This document shows, piece after piece, positions 1 through 16,500 of a stretch of DNA of 64,000 nt. A program made the translations under genes and the position numbers. The stretch comes from Bryoerythrophyllum caledonicum. Taxonomy: Eukaryota; Streptophyta; Bryopsida; Pottiales; Pottiaceae. Below the pieces are notes generated by a model. The model ran no database searches. It was given only the letters and a program-made list of their open reading frames with translations, and was not told the DNA's origin. Within the stretch, counting starts at the first letter, position 1. Each line of letters begins with the position of its first letter. The stretch spans positions 3,426,028 through 3,490,027 of the forward strand of contig OZ020519.1 in NCBI GenBank assembly GCA_963971425.1, given 5' to 3'.

Positions 1-3000
1 CATCCTAGTGCTTGGATATTGTCAAGTAGTGGTTGGTATTTATTTGTTTTGTTTACAATGGTGTCCGGGGAGAATCTATCATTGCAATATGTGAATTCAA
101 TAAATTGGATGGTGAGACTAGGGTCTACGTGGTTTGGTGGGGGGTCTTTGTATGAAAGTCCTCTAACACATAATAGGTCCGGTTTGAATCTTGCATTACA
201 GTGGCATCTTTGGGTATGACAGATGCAGGGTAATAACCAAGGAGGGACCGTATTTTCTTGTGGTTTGTCATTAAAGTTTCCGGCATTCATGAGAATGAAA
301 CATCGGGATTTGGTGGATGATATAAGTAGTTTACGAATAGCCCATACGGCTTTGTTATGTCTTTTGACAATTAGTGAGTGTATATGGTGGTTTTGGCATT
401 TGAGTAGGACATGTAGCCATGTGTCCGGGTCCGTGGTGTTACAAATTGAACATGTAATTGTAGGAAATCTTTCCATTCCAAAGAAGAGTTGTTTGCGGGC
501 ATTACCCATGTATTGTCCGGTGCGGAATTTGATTAGGCATGTAATTTGTGGATCCGTTATGATGGGGTTTTTCCAAAAATTGTTGGAGAGTTCATTGTGA
601 ATGTTTGGGTTGCCAGTCCATTTATCAATATTGGGGAAGTTTTCTGTAAGTTTTTCTAGATTATTTACGAGATCATGTTTTTTGAGGTATTTGTCCAAGA
701 ATCGTATGGGGCCTTTATCGGGAGTTTCACCCATAGAGGGCCATTCGTATCTATGAAAGTAATATGGGGTGGCATGGGCGTGTTCGTATGGGTGTTCGGC
801 GTTCTTGTGGGTTTTTTCTCTTCCTTCCTTTGCTAGTTTGTCGGCTTGTTCATTGCCATCGATATCAGCATGAGCTCGGACTTTGTGGAGTGTAGTGATC
901 TGTGTACGGTTTTGGAGCATTGCAACCATAGATGTGAGGATAGTTTTATCCGGGTGACTATTGTGTAAAGTGGGGTGTTTAATGTGTGTATTGAGGAGAT
1001 GTAATACATTTATGCAATCTGTAAAAATGTGAGCCGGTTCGTTTGGGTATTGAGTGGTGATTATTTTAAGGGTTTTGTGTATAGCCATCATCTCGGCTCT
1101 TAGAATATTTTGGAGTCCATGTAGTCTTTTGCCTAGTTTTATTTGTTTGGTTGAGTTATATATCCCATAACCGGCTTTTTCTCGGTGCCAATGTCCCGGG
1201 CTTACTTCGGTTGGTTCTTTAAAGGAGCCGTCAGTGTAGTAGCTAAAGTTGGGGTCAAATTTAAGGTCTGTATTAATTTGGTAGTAGGAGAGGGGGAGGC
1301 TCAATTCGGTAATTGGTGATGTGGAGATGTTTGCGTGGGGGGTTTTAGACCATTTTTTGTTGCGGTTTACACGGGTTGGAATGGGTGTGGGAGAGGCAAT
1401 TGCGGTGTATATCTTGTTAATGTTTAGATTCTTTGCTATCAACGTGAGATGAGTGAGGTTTTCTAGAGTACCTATTTCTTGAGTTTGTTGATGTATACAG
1501 AGGATACGTAGAGTTGCTGGTTCAAGGCGGGGTGTTTGTATTTGCGGTGGTATAGTGGGTTCTTTGTAAGTCATAGAGTCTGCTTCAAATAATACTATAA
1601 TGTGAGAGTCCGGGAATGGGCCTAAGTGTGGGTTAGGGTTGTGGTACCAATGAGTGTCGGGAGTGATAATAATGGTGATGTTGTGGTTGGGATCACTATT
1701 TGCCGCTAGGCGTGCCCAATGTGTTGCTTGTTGTGTTTCTTCTTCGTTGTGAGGGTGTGCAAGGCCTATTCCGCTCCATTTATAATCAAAAGCTTTTCCC
1801 AGAGAACCAAAAATCTTATCGCGTTCAAATGGAGAGTAGAATTTAGAGATTTTTGTGGAGCATGTAACGGGGGATGAGAAGTATGAATGTGTAATATTCA
1901 TAGATGTAATAAGGTGGTCTAGGATAGGATCGGGTAATGTGTAGTGTGCATTTTTAAGGGGGTCATTTTTGGATATCCGGTATTTATATCTTTGGTATAG
2001 CCAAACAACTTCGGTTTCAAATGTTTGGGGTATTGGTTCAATGTTAATGGAGGTTTGTAGTGCGTTGTGATATTGGTTCCATAGCCATTGTAGTCTAGCG
2101 AGTGGTATGGTTATGAGATGTCTACCGTTATCTTCGTATATTTGGGCATTATCTTGTTGTATTTTGATTGTATTTGTTTGTGCTAGGATGTCAGTTTCCG
2201 GGTTGCATTCGGTTGTAAAGATGTTAAGAAGGGGGATAGTAAGAGGTGGCGTGACAAATCTTCTGTCGTGAGTTTGTGTTTGGGGGTGGTGTAATTGTAT
2301 GATATTTAGGTAATAATTGTTTTGGGTTCTAAGGTAGTATTGTGTGAGGATTTCGGTGTTATGTAAGGAGGTGTTCGGGTTGTGCCAAGGGAAAAGATTT
2401 CTTTGTGGAAGCCATTTGGCGTAGGTGTTGTTGTTGTGGGACCAATGGCATAGGTATGTCGTATATTGTTTGTTTATGTTGTTAGAGTCAATGTACTTTC
2501 TATGTTTGTGCGCGGTTATGTTGTTTATTGGGTGTATGGAAGGATTTTTTAGTATATGTGGTGGAGGGGCATATGGATGTGAATGTGGCGGGTTTGGAGG
2601 GGTTAGTGGGGGGTTGATGTTGGGGTGGATGCCATTGTGATTGATGATGTATGAGTCTTTAAGTGTGTACGGTGGGGCGTGGTTGGTGCAAGGGTTAGGG
2701 CATATAGGGAGACATGTAGGGTGACAAAATAATTGTTTGGCAATATTTAATGCACTTTTTATTAATTTATGAGGGGTACCATAGATTTTCTTGTAGCTCT
2801 TGTCGTTCATAAGGTGTGTTCCATTTGGTAGTGTGATTTGTTTTAGATCGGTAATGTTTGCGGAGAAAAGTTTTTGTAGGAGTTTGTCGGATAGTTGTCG
2901 GTCAAGTCTAGGGAGGTTATGTATTTCATTTGCCCAGTTTTGTTCGAGCGGCGCGGGGTCTAGTAGGAAATCTTCTAGTGTGCTTTTTAGAAATGTTTGA

Positions 3001-3009
3001 CCTTCTGTT

Positions 3010-7572
<4,563 letters not shown>

Positions 7573-7574
7573 TA

Positions 7575-9161
7575 TTAGTTTGACGTATCCATCTTGTTTT
7601 CGATGACTCTTTGCTCCCGTTCCGACGCTTGAGTTTCTGCTGCCATGATAGTGGCAATGAGTTGAGAACGTAGGGTAGACATTTCTCCTCTTAAGGATTT
7701 AACCGTGTTTGCTTGAACTAGATCCGCATATTGTCTAGCTTCTTCTACGATCTCTCCTTTCATGGTCTTCATTTCTTTCCGAAGTTGTTGTAGAGTGACG
7801 CCATTGTTGTTGCTTGGGCCATTTTCCATGGCTATTACCGCGTTTGCTACAGCTGAGTTGACATCCGTAAACCCTAATCTTGTTAATTCATCCACACTTG
7901 GTTTGTTACTACCGTCTAGGCTCTTAGGGTGTGGGGTGAACATGATGTATTTACCATGAAGTTTTTTACTTTGTTTGACAAACTTTTTGTAGACCGCTGC
8001 GTTAAGACATTCAATGTTGTAAGTTCCCACATGCCGTCCATGTTCAAGTTTGAAGAATGTATCAACCACATTCTCCTCCCCAAGTATGGATTTGATACCA
8101 TCCGCTAATTCTTTTTCGTTTTTAGTTTTGTTAAGGTTTTTTGCAATGAGAATTAGACAATTCTTTTTTGCAATCTCATCCTCATCCATCCTCCTTGTTG
8201 CAAAGACCGGTACAAAGATCTCATTATTAGATGAGATTTTGTAATCTTTTACTTTGGCCGCTTGCAATGGAGAGGGGGTTTTAACCCATGCAAACTCAAA
8301 GAGCTTTTTCTTTTCAATCCCCGTTACTTCAAAGTCATAGCCTCTTGCAAAGCTATCCCTCACGATTTCGTCGTGTAGGTCATGTGCTTCTCTATCCAAT
8401 AGGCTAGGACCGGATATTTTGACGGATAGGAGGTGTGAAAAGGCCAAGGCATCATATGACTTACATATTTTACCTCTATGTGGTATCCCTTCATTCAAGG
8501 TGATAATGAAGGGCCTCACTCCTTTGAGCAACCCATTTGCATCTTTTTCTGGGTTCTCTAGGTGCAACTTCACAACCCCATTCCATTTCTCTGATTGGTG
8601 ATAGCAAAAGATTGCTATTGGTTCGCCAATCCGAGTGCCCAAGGGAATGCCCATGTTTTTTAGTCTCGTTTTAATCATCTCTAACACAACATCCTTTGTC
8701 CATATCTGATCACCAAGCTCAAAGTGAATTGAGACTTGGTAATCTAAGGCGAAACCCTCTCCATCTACCTCAACTTCACTTGGAAGTTGGGTGAGATTGA
8801 AGTGATTTCCTGCCTTTCCATCAATCCTTTTTGAAGGCCATTGCTCTTGTGCCACAAAGGGAAAAGATGGGAGTGCTTCAATATTTTCAGCTGCTTCTTC
8901 CGGACTTTGACCATTTTCTACCAATTCTTCTAAAGTCTGTAGTGGAAGTTTGGGGTTGCCCCTATTCTTTGCAATAGTGTTCATTGTATTGAACCCTAAC
9001 CAGTACTCGGTGTGAGGCAAACTTGTTGCCTTCACCTTTTTCTGGGTAGTATTTGCAACAAACAAGGCATTTTGGGAGATATTCACAACATTTGGACTTG
9101 CATCAACAACTTCAACAAATAATCTCTTGGAGGAAGTGGCCGTTGTATGGAGTTGAGCCAT
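7575..9161 (-). CDS. LINE ORF1 protein, copy 1
   Basis: A protein of 528 residues. The ATG at 9161-9159 (MAQLHTT) was chosen because the second LINE copy starts its homologue at the equivalent place (MATSN). The reading frame stays open for another 3 kb upstream, but that part has no conserved counterpart. The body has a conserved segment (WLGF, then FHFELGD-type and IAIFCYHQSEKWNG motifs) and ends with a long charged helix-forming tail (EEARQYADLVQ), likely a coiled coil. ORF1 proteins of LINEs normally bind the element RNA; that role is inferred from position. The stop TAA at 7577-7575 is followed at once by TAG, and the ORF2 frame overlaps this end. Confidence 0.85.
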   Translation of the reverse strand: MAQLHTTATSSKRLFVEVVDASPNVVNISQNALFVANTTQKKVKATSLPHTEYWLGFNTMNTIAKNRGNPKLPLQTLEELVENGQSPEEAAENIEALPSFPFVAQEQWPSKRIDGKAGNHFNLTQLPSEVEVDGEGFALDYQVSIHFELGDQIWTKDVVLEMIKTRLKNMGIPLGTRIGEPIAIFCYHQSEKWNGVVKLHLENPEKDANGLLKGVRPFIITLNEGIPHRGKICKSYDALAFSHLLSVKISGPSLLDREAHDLHDEIVRDSFARGYDFEVTGIEKKKLFEFAWVKTPSPLQAAKVKDYKISSNNEIFVPVFATRRMDEDEIAKKNCLILIAKNLNKTKNEKELADGIKSILGEENVVDTFFKLEHGRHVGTYNIECLNAAVYKKFVKQSKKLHGKYIMFTPHPKSLDGSNKPSVDELTRLGFTDVNSAVANAVIAMENGPSNNNGVTLQQLRKEMKTMKGEIVEEARQYADLVQANTVKSLRGEMSTLRSQLIATIMAAETQASEREQRVIENKMDTSN

Positions 9162-12100
9162 GCTGTAGATATCAAGAGAAAGTGTGTTACTAGCAGTGGT
9201 GTGAAAGGTTACTATAGCGTTACCCCTTATCGTCTTGTCATTAGCTTCTTCCCACAACATGTATTGAGGGCTTGGTGAGGCTGAAATGAACAAGAAGGGG
9301 AGTGGTTGAGCTATGGATATGTCATACAAACAATTAACTTGACCCCTATTTGCTAAGAATTTCAAGTGAAGGAAATCAAGACTGTGCCGTTCCGTGACTT
9401 TCACACATACACACACATGGGGGGTGCCGTAACAGTGGTCACCTCCCCTAATGAACAACTTTAATATTAAGAATAGTGTGGCTCCCAATGGGTTTGCATA
9501 ATAAACCCACAAAAGAAAGCTAACAAATTCCTGTGAGGAGAGTGATAGTGAACTATAACCTGGTTGTTTGGTCGAGCGTCTTTTGGTCTTCCACGTCCTC
9601 CCTCGAACAAGAGGGCCGTTTGGAATCCTGTAGCAAAGGCCGTCTTCAGATTTCCACGTCTTCCCACGTCCCACCTGGTTGTCCACGAAGTTGGCTGTCT
9701 CTGAGGTTGGTTTCAGTGTTCCCAGAGTTGGTGTTCCTGAAGCGAGGGCGGACCTTCTCGCAGGCAGTCTTCTGTGAGAGTTGGCGAGGGTCGAGTTGAG
9801 GGGGGCGGATCTTCTCACAGGCAGACTTTGGCGAGAGTTGGCGAGGGGAGGTCTTTTCCCAGGCAGTCTTTGGTGTGGGTCGGCGAGGGTCGAGTTGGGG
9901 GATGGCGCTACAGGTCTTCGGCGAGAGTCGCTTAGGTTTGCGACCTGCAGTGAGGTCGAGCTGGGTTGTGGGCGAACTTTGGTGCAGCTGGGACGACTTG
10001 TGGGGTTTCCTCGCGCGCCGTCTTCCCACCACAGCCAAGCAACGGTATGTTTCTTGGGATGCCTGCGAGTCTTGAAAGCGGGAATTAGTGAGTTGAGTGT
10101 TGGTGGCAGTCCTCCGATCTTCAGCGCAGGGGCACGCCCGTCGTAACTCCAACGCGAGCTGCACGTCTTTGGCGAGCCTGGGTTCGATGTGGATCTGGGG
10201 CGGTTTGAGTGACTTCGGTGTGTCCCTGTAGTCTGCGGCTCACATACCAGTGGTATGTCTTCGGCGCAGGGGCTGGGGTTTTGGCGCACGACCTTCTTGA
10301 TGCAGTCGACCCCTGGAGGCAGCGCTGAGTTCGGTGATGATCCTCCTGTCTGTGCTTGCTTCTTTCCTTCACTTCTTTCCTTCGTTCGGCTATACTGCTC
10401 CTGGGTGTTGACTGCTGATCCGTTCACTTCTTCCCTTGTGTGTAGGTATTGCGTGATCTGTGAAGGGAGTACCAAAGTCAAGTTAGTATCAGCTTGTTTA
10501 AAATCAATCAAAGCGCAACACAAGGAGTACTGAATAGCAGAGGTGAGTAAGTGTTCACAGATGTGGCGCGTTTGCACGAGCCGTGGGAACGGTGGCTCCT
10601 TCTCCCGCAGGCAAGCTTCCTTCACGCTGGTTGTGTAAGTAGATCTGCGCATTAGAGCAAAGTGAGAGGGTGTGATAGTCCGGTGGTAGCACGTTATATA
10701 CCTATTGTTTGGCTGCTGTTTGGTAGATGTCTTCATTGTGTACGATGAACGTCGTTGTAGTTGAGCTTGAGGTCGTTTAGGGTCGGCTCTTTCGGGGTGC
10801 TGTTTGGATGCTCTTTGGAAGTTGCAATGTTGTAGATGGAGGCCTGGATCTTGGTCTCCCATGGATTTGATGTTTCTATGAATGTTGCGGCGGCTAGGGT
10901 TTCGTTGCAGCTGCAGCTGGCAGTTTGTTCTTGTGTGCTTCCTGTTGTTCCTGTTTTCATTTGGTAGAGGCATGCAAGAAAAGGAGGATAGAGTAATTGA
11001 GGTGATGAGGCCACTTACTTGAATGTATACATACCTTGGTTTTGTTAGTTGTCTTGCAAGCTTATTTCTGTGTTGGTGTTGGCATGTTTGTAGCTGTAGA
11101 TCTTGATGGTGATGTCGTTCGCAGCTGGTCAGAGAGTCTTGCATGAGGATTCGCACTTTCTTTCCTGGTAGGTCCTTGGTCTCCCTTTTTGTGGTCTGTT
11201 TCAGCTGATCTCTTCTAGTCTGTAGTTCTGCTTTTTTGACTGCTGTTGCCTGTCTGCTGCGCTTGTTCTTCTTCCTGCCAACTAGGCATATATATTGTGT
11301 GAGGTTTGAAAGAGGGGTTAGAATACTTACCTTAATCGAAGTTGAGCTGATTGTGGTTTGTTGATGTTGCATTGGTGTTGGCGACGCAGGTGTCTTGGGA
11401 GCTTGTTTTGGTGTAGGGGTGGCATTCCATTGGAGACATCTTTTCTTGGCTTTTGTTGATGATGTTGCTCTTAACGCTTCCACTACTGCTGCTCCTGTTT
11501 TTGTCTCTGCTGCCAGCTTGATGGTATGTAATACTAAGTAAATAGTGGTTAGTTGAAAGTTTAAAATACGTACCTGGACCATGGGGGGTGCTGTGTCATT
11601 TTTGTTGCATAACTCGCACTTGTTGATGTCAACGTTTGCTGCTGAGCGGTGATATTGGTGTGTCGGTGCTGTGGGCTTTGTAGGTGTAATGGCAATCCCC
11701 TGTATCTGTTTCGGCTTCCAAATTCGCCCCTTGGTGTCCCTTCTCGGGTTGTGTTGCTGCCTACTTCGTCCCCTGTCAAGATTCCCCTGACGCTGCGGCT
11801 CCCTACGTCTTCTCTCGGCGCGACTCTCTTGGTACTGCAGCTCGTACTGCAGCTGCCTGCTTCTCCTGGCGCGACTCCATTCGCAGCATCGTCTGATGTT
11901 GGTCCTCCACAAATCCTGCTCCGTGCGACGTCGTTCGTTGGTTTCTCGTGAACGCATCTCCTTGTACCGTTTGTTGTTGATCCGTGAGTGCTGATTCGGT
12001 GTTGTGCTGCTCGTACTATGGCAGCTTTGTAATACTTCGTAGTAAAGACTAGGCATGAGTATATTAGTAGTAGCAGTCTCTAGCATGATACTACCAAGTC

Positions 12101-12242
12101 TGTAAGAGCAAGATTGAAATTTCACTGAGTAAGTAATACACATATTGAACTTAGCTGGTCCTTGGGAATGTTGATCCTTTTGGGTAGGTCTTGTATCTTG
12201 ATGTTGGTCTTGGACATGTTGTAGGCAGTAGTTGATCCTCAT
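9162..12242 (-). other. LINE 5' leader / open upstream extension of ORF1
   Basis: Upstream of the ORF1 ATG the same frame stays open to 12242. The predicted protein is Arg/Gln/Ser/Thr/Pro-rich with no recognisable domain, and the strand is T-poor, so the openness may be compositional. Degenerate tandem copies of a GAGTTGGCGAGG-type unit lie at 9780-9900 (plus strand). Several intron-like segments are visible on the minus strand: donor CAG|GTACGT at 11573, AAG|GTAAGTATT at 11330 (acceptor near 11275) and AAG|GTATGT at 11034 (acceptor near 10951). This could be a promoter-bearing 5' UTR, a spliced leader, or flanking host sequence. Confidence 0.45.
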
Positions 12243-12861
12243 GTATGTGTGCTTGCGTCCTAGGTGAGGAGGTGATAGGTGTGATGTTTCTAGTAGTGGT
12301 GTGGTGTCCAGATCTAGATCTACGTGTGCATGTTTGACATGGGTATTGCAGGATCTAGAACTAGATCTGGGCCAACACAGAGCCCCGCTTCAGATCTACT
12401 CTCCCATACTAGCACTAGATCTTTTGCAGCCCATTCAAACTAGTGACATTCGATCAAGATCTTGCAATCCCTGCCAACTCTCTACACATCTTAGAAACAC
12501 CATCTAGCAACAAAACGAAGTGCATAACGGGATTTGCAATGAGACCCAGCACCCCTCATTGCATTATGCTTCGTGTTTGCGCCTAACACCTAAACCCCTC
12601 CTCACCAGGTAATGCGGAGCTATTCTCTAACCATCTCTCGAGTCCGGGTGTGTTAGATATATTGCATGATCCCACATTATAGAAATCATTGTAGTTTGCA
12701 AATGCATGCATGGATTGGAGATTGGAGAGATCCTTTGGAAAGCTAACGAGGAGCTCGAAATACATTTAGGGGACATGAAAGACAATGGCTCATTGTGGAA
12801 AGAGTTAGAAGAGCAAAAGCACCAAAATTGACCCTGTCAAGGCCTCATCAGTGTTAAAGGG
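12243..12861. other. Intergenic, nothing recognised
   Basis: No coding or structural signal seen. It contains several copies of AGATCTAG-like hexamers between 12310 and 12430, without a clear repeat unit. Confidence 0.5.
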
Positions 12862-13115
12862 TTAAATAGGATCATGTTAGGCACATAAACACCAAATTTT
12901 AGAAGTAGAAAAGGGGTAGAAGATGTCCTTAAAAATCCTCCAATGCAACTATGTGCTGAGAATTAACAATACACTCCAAGTTTTGCATATATCATATCCT
13001 TATCATATTTTTGACAACAAAAAAAACTCAAAAAATCATGTGAAAATTTGAGATTGAGGGACTCCGTTGGAACTCAAAATGTCCCCCGAGGGAACTTTGG
13101 TCCTTTAGGGGTTAA
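12862..13115. mobile_element. Truncated TTAA-type MITE remnant
   Basis: The right end reads TGGTCCTTTAGGGG followed by TTAA (13112-13115), identical to the termini of the larger MITEs in this window. The interior carries a family segment (TAGAAGTAGAAAAGGGGT). The left end is degraded; the boundary at the GTTAAATAGG near 12862 is tentative. It is about 250 bp, against 900-950 bp for full copies, so it is an internal deletion or truncation. Confidence 0.45.
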
Positions 13116-13579
13116 ACAACCTATGTTTTTGTGATAGCATTTTTGAATTCATTGTACCATAAAATCACCTATCAAAGTCCCCAAAAAATGCTAGATTCTC
13201 ACATGATTTCTTTGTAAGAAGAAATCTTCAAGTTAACTTGTTACTTGTATTTTGAGTTTTGAAACTAAAATTTAGTAGAATTAACACTTGTAGCAATATC
13301 TTAGTCTTTACGGACAGAAAGCTAGCCAATGGGTTGTGAATATGTAACTTTGAAGTAACATACAACCCCTCAAATCCAAGTCCTTCAAACTACTCAAATT
13401 CAAGAATGATGCAAGGAGGATCATTAAGGTACAACGGTCCTCAAGTTGAGCTTCCACCGTTTCCAGAGGCAAATATTGGTAGTGGGATATAATATCCTAA
13501 TGCTATGGAGTTAAACTTCACGAAATATTGATAAGTGCAATAAAAAATCAAAGGTTTTGGAAAGATTTCTCAAAAGCAA
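13116..13579. other. Intergenic, nothing recognised
   Basis: AT-rich sequence between the MITE remnant and the end of the TNL pseudogene. No open frame or repeat seen. Confidence 0.4.
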
Positions 13580-16500
13580 GCAACGCTCCAAATTAGCATC
13601 TTCTAAGCTCTAGAGCTGGCCAAAATCCTCATGAAGGTCGTCCATGAAACTGTACCATATTTCTCTCACATGCTTGCTCTAAAAAAGCGTTGCTGGTAGC
13701 TCATCAAAGCTCCTGCAATCGTTAAGAAATAATATTTTCAAGCTACAAAGGTAACCAATGCCCTTTGGAAGTTCATTCATCCTTGTCCTTGATATGTTTA
13801 AGAATGAGATCTAAGTGGGCCTGCCATTAGAAGTTGGTAGTCTCTGAAGAAGAATACACCCATCAAACCTCTGGCAACTCCACCAAGCTCTTGCAATCTC
13901 TAATAAATAATCTTCCAAATCTCCAAAGCTGGCCAAAGTCCTTTGGAAGTTCCTTCAACCGTGTCCTTGATATGGTCTAGGATGAAATTTTAACGAGCTT
14001 GCAAAAAGAGGTTGGTAGTGTTTCAAGAAGAATACACCCCTCAAACCACAATTCTTCCAAGTTGGACAAGTCTGTAATGGAATGTGGCAACTCCACCAAG
14101 CTCTCGCAATGAGAAGCATACAATGTTCTCGACCTACAAAGCTTACCAAAGTCCTTAGGATGTTCTATAATTCTTGTCCTTGATATGGTTAACGTTGAGA
14201 GTTTAGAAAGCCTTCCAAAAGAAGCTCGTAGTCTTTGAAAAAGAGTACACTCATCAAACCACAACACTTCCAAGTTGGACAAGTCCCCAATCGACTCTGG
14301 CAACTCCACCAAGCTCTTGCAAAGAAAAGCATGCAATGTTTTCAACCTACAAAGTTGGCCAATGTCCTTTGGAAGGTCCTTAATCCTTGTCCGTGATAAA
14401 TTTAAGGATGAGATTTTTGCTAGCTTGCCAAAAGAAGTTGGTAGTCTTCAAAGAGAAATACATCCATCAATATGCAACACTTCCAAGTTGGACAAGCCCC
14501 CAATCTGGCAACTTCACCAAGCTATAACAATCTCTAACTAGTAATCATTTCAAGCTACAAAGCTCGCCAAAGTCCTTTCTAATTTCCTTCAACCTTGTCC
14601 TTGAAATGTCTAAGGATGAGATTTTTGTGAGCTTGCCAAAGAACTTGGTAGTCTTTGAAGAAGAACACACTCATTAATATGCAACACTTCCAAGTTGGAC
14701 AAGTCTCCAATTGACTCAGGCAACTCGGTGAGATTAATACACCTTGGTAGATTTAAAATCTCAAGCTCAATTAAGCACTCAATGGAGTTGGGCAATGAAC
14801 TTGATGATGAGCATCCACATAAGTCAAGATACTTGAGTTTATTGATGTATTGTGGCAACACCTTTAGTATTGTGCAATTCTTGAGTATTAACATCCCCAA
14901 CTATTCCAAGGAAGGCTGAAATGCAACCAAGAAAAAACTATGAACTAGCATTGACTAATATTGAATCAAAGAGGAAGTATTTCAAAATAGATATAAATTA
15001 TGCCTAAATATGAAGTTTATACAATAAATGACACAAATAATGAGATGAAGACTATAAAAATGATTGATATCATTATAATATGATAACGCATTATTTATAT
15101 CAACTTGTACACTTAACAAATAGAAATATTCAACATATTCCACAATCTTGATATTTTGATACTATGAAGAAAAGATTCATACCTCAGTTTCAATATTTTG
15201 ATTCCATACATGAGAAAGATGGATGTTGTCAACAAGATCTAACACTACCAAGCCTTGTAAATTTAAAGTATGAGGCAATTTTGTGTAATGGTAGTCCCTC
15301 CATTGTAACCATTTTAATTCCTTAGACCATCTTGAAAAGTCACCATTTACTTGATAGCTTTTTATAGAAAGAATATCTAAGTTCTTCCATCTCTGCAAAA
15401 AGATCTGCCTTGCACACCATAGGAGCTTTTATTCCAGCTAATTACATAACTAATACTTCACATGAACCTTATACAAGCAAGAAAGATTTTATCACAAAAC
15501 ATGATAAGAACATATACAATTATAAGAAAGACATCATATAATATTCTACTCATTCTCATCCTAATATTCAGCAAAATATAAATCTTTAATTGTAGGGTTT
15601 AAAGAGCAACCTAAATATAAAAGTATGTAATTTTTTCCTTTTCAATTTAGTGTAGAATAAAAGTAAGAATCTTACATGTCCATCTTTGAGAGTCTTTGCT
15701 ATTGTTGAAGGGTCCCATATATGGCTTTGTTTTTCCACTTTGCGACCTCTTACTCTATCCAAAACAATTCTTCAACCCATGTCTCGTAAAAGATCATGCA
15801 TTTGTAATTGTCTAGCCAAATCCACTTTTACTAAAGACTTAGCAATTAATGCCTTCAATGAAGAATTTGGCGTATTATAATCCATTGAATTCCAAACCTC
15901 TAAAGCCATGTACTTGGAATGTCCAAGCATAATGCAAGCAATGTCTAAAAACACATCCTTCTCATCATTAGCAAGGCCTTTCTAACTAATTTGGAGCCTA
16001 CCAATAATATCTTCATCCTTTCTTAGCCATAAAATTGCTTCTATCCAATATTTTGGTTGATAATTCTTTTGGGATAAAAATCCTCTAATTACTTCCAATG
16101 TAAGAGGTAAACCACAACAAGCCTTTGTAATTTCTTTTACATTCTCATGAAAGCTACCATCTACTTCGTACAAGTATCTCTTTTGAAATGCATGATTCAT
16201 AAAAGAGCTCCATTAAATTAGAAAAGCTAAGGTCAGGCACATGATAGATTGCACGTTTTTAATGAGAAACATTTGCCATTATACTGTTTAAGAGGTCACT
16301 ATCTCAAGATGTAATGATAACTTCACTTCCTGAAGCAAGCCAAGCCAAATCAGGAACTAATTTGTAAAAATGCTTTGCCTTACTTATATCATCCACCCGT
16401 AGAAGCACTTTTTTCTTTTGAATAATCTCAAAGAAACAGTCATAGTTTTCCATCATATATGTTGCATCTTTTTCAATCAAGTTTGTCACCATCTTTCATC

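Noticed and set aside
9162-12242. A real 1555-residue ORF1 protein starting at 12242
   Set aside because: The second LINE copy starts ORF1 at the position of 9161, and the T-poor strand makes long open frames likely. Kept only as a leader.
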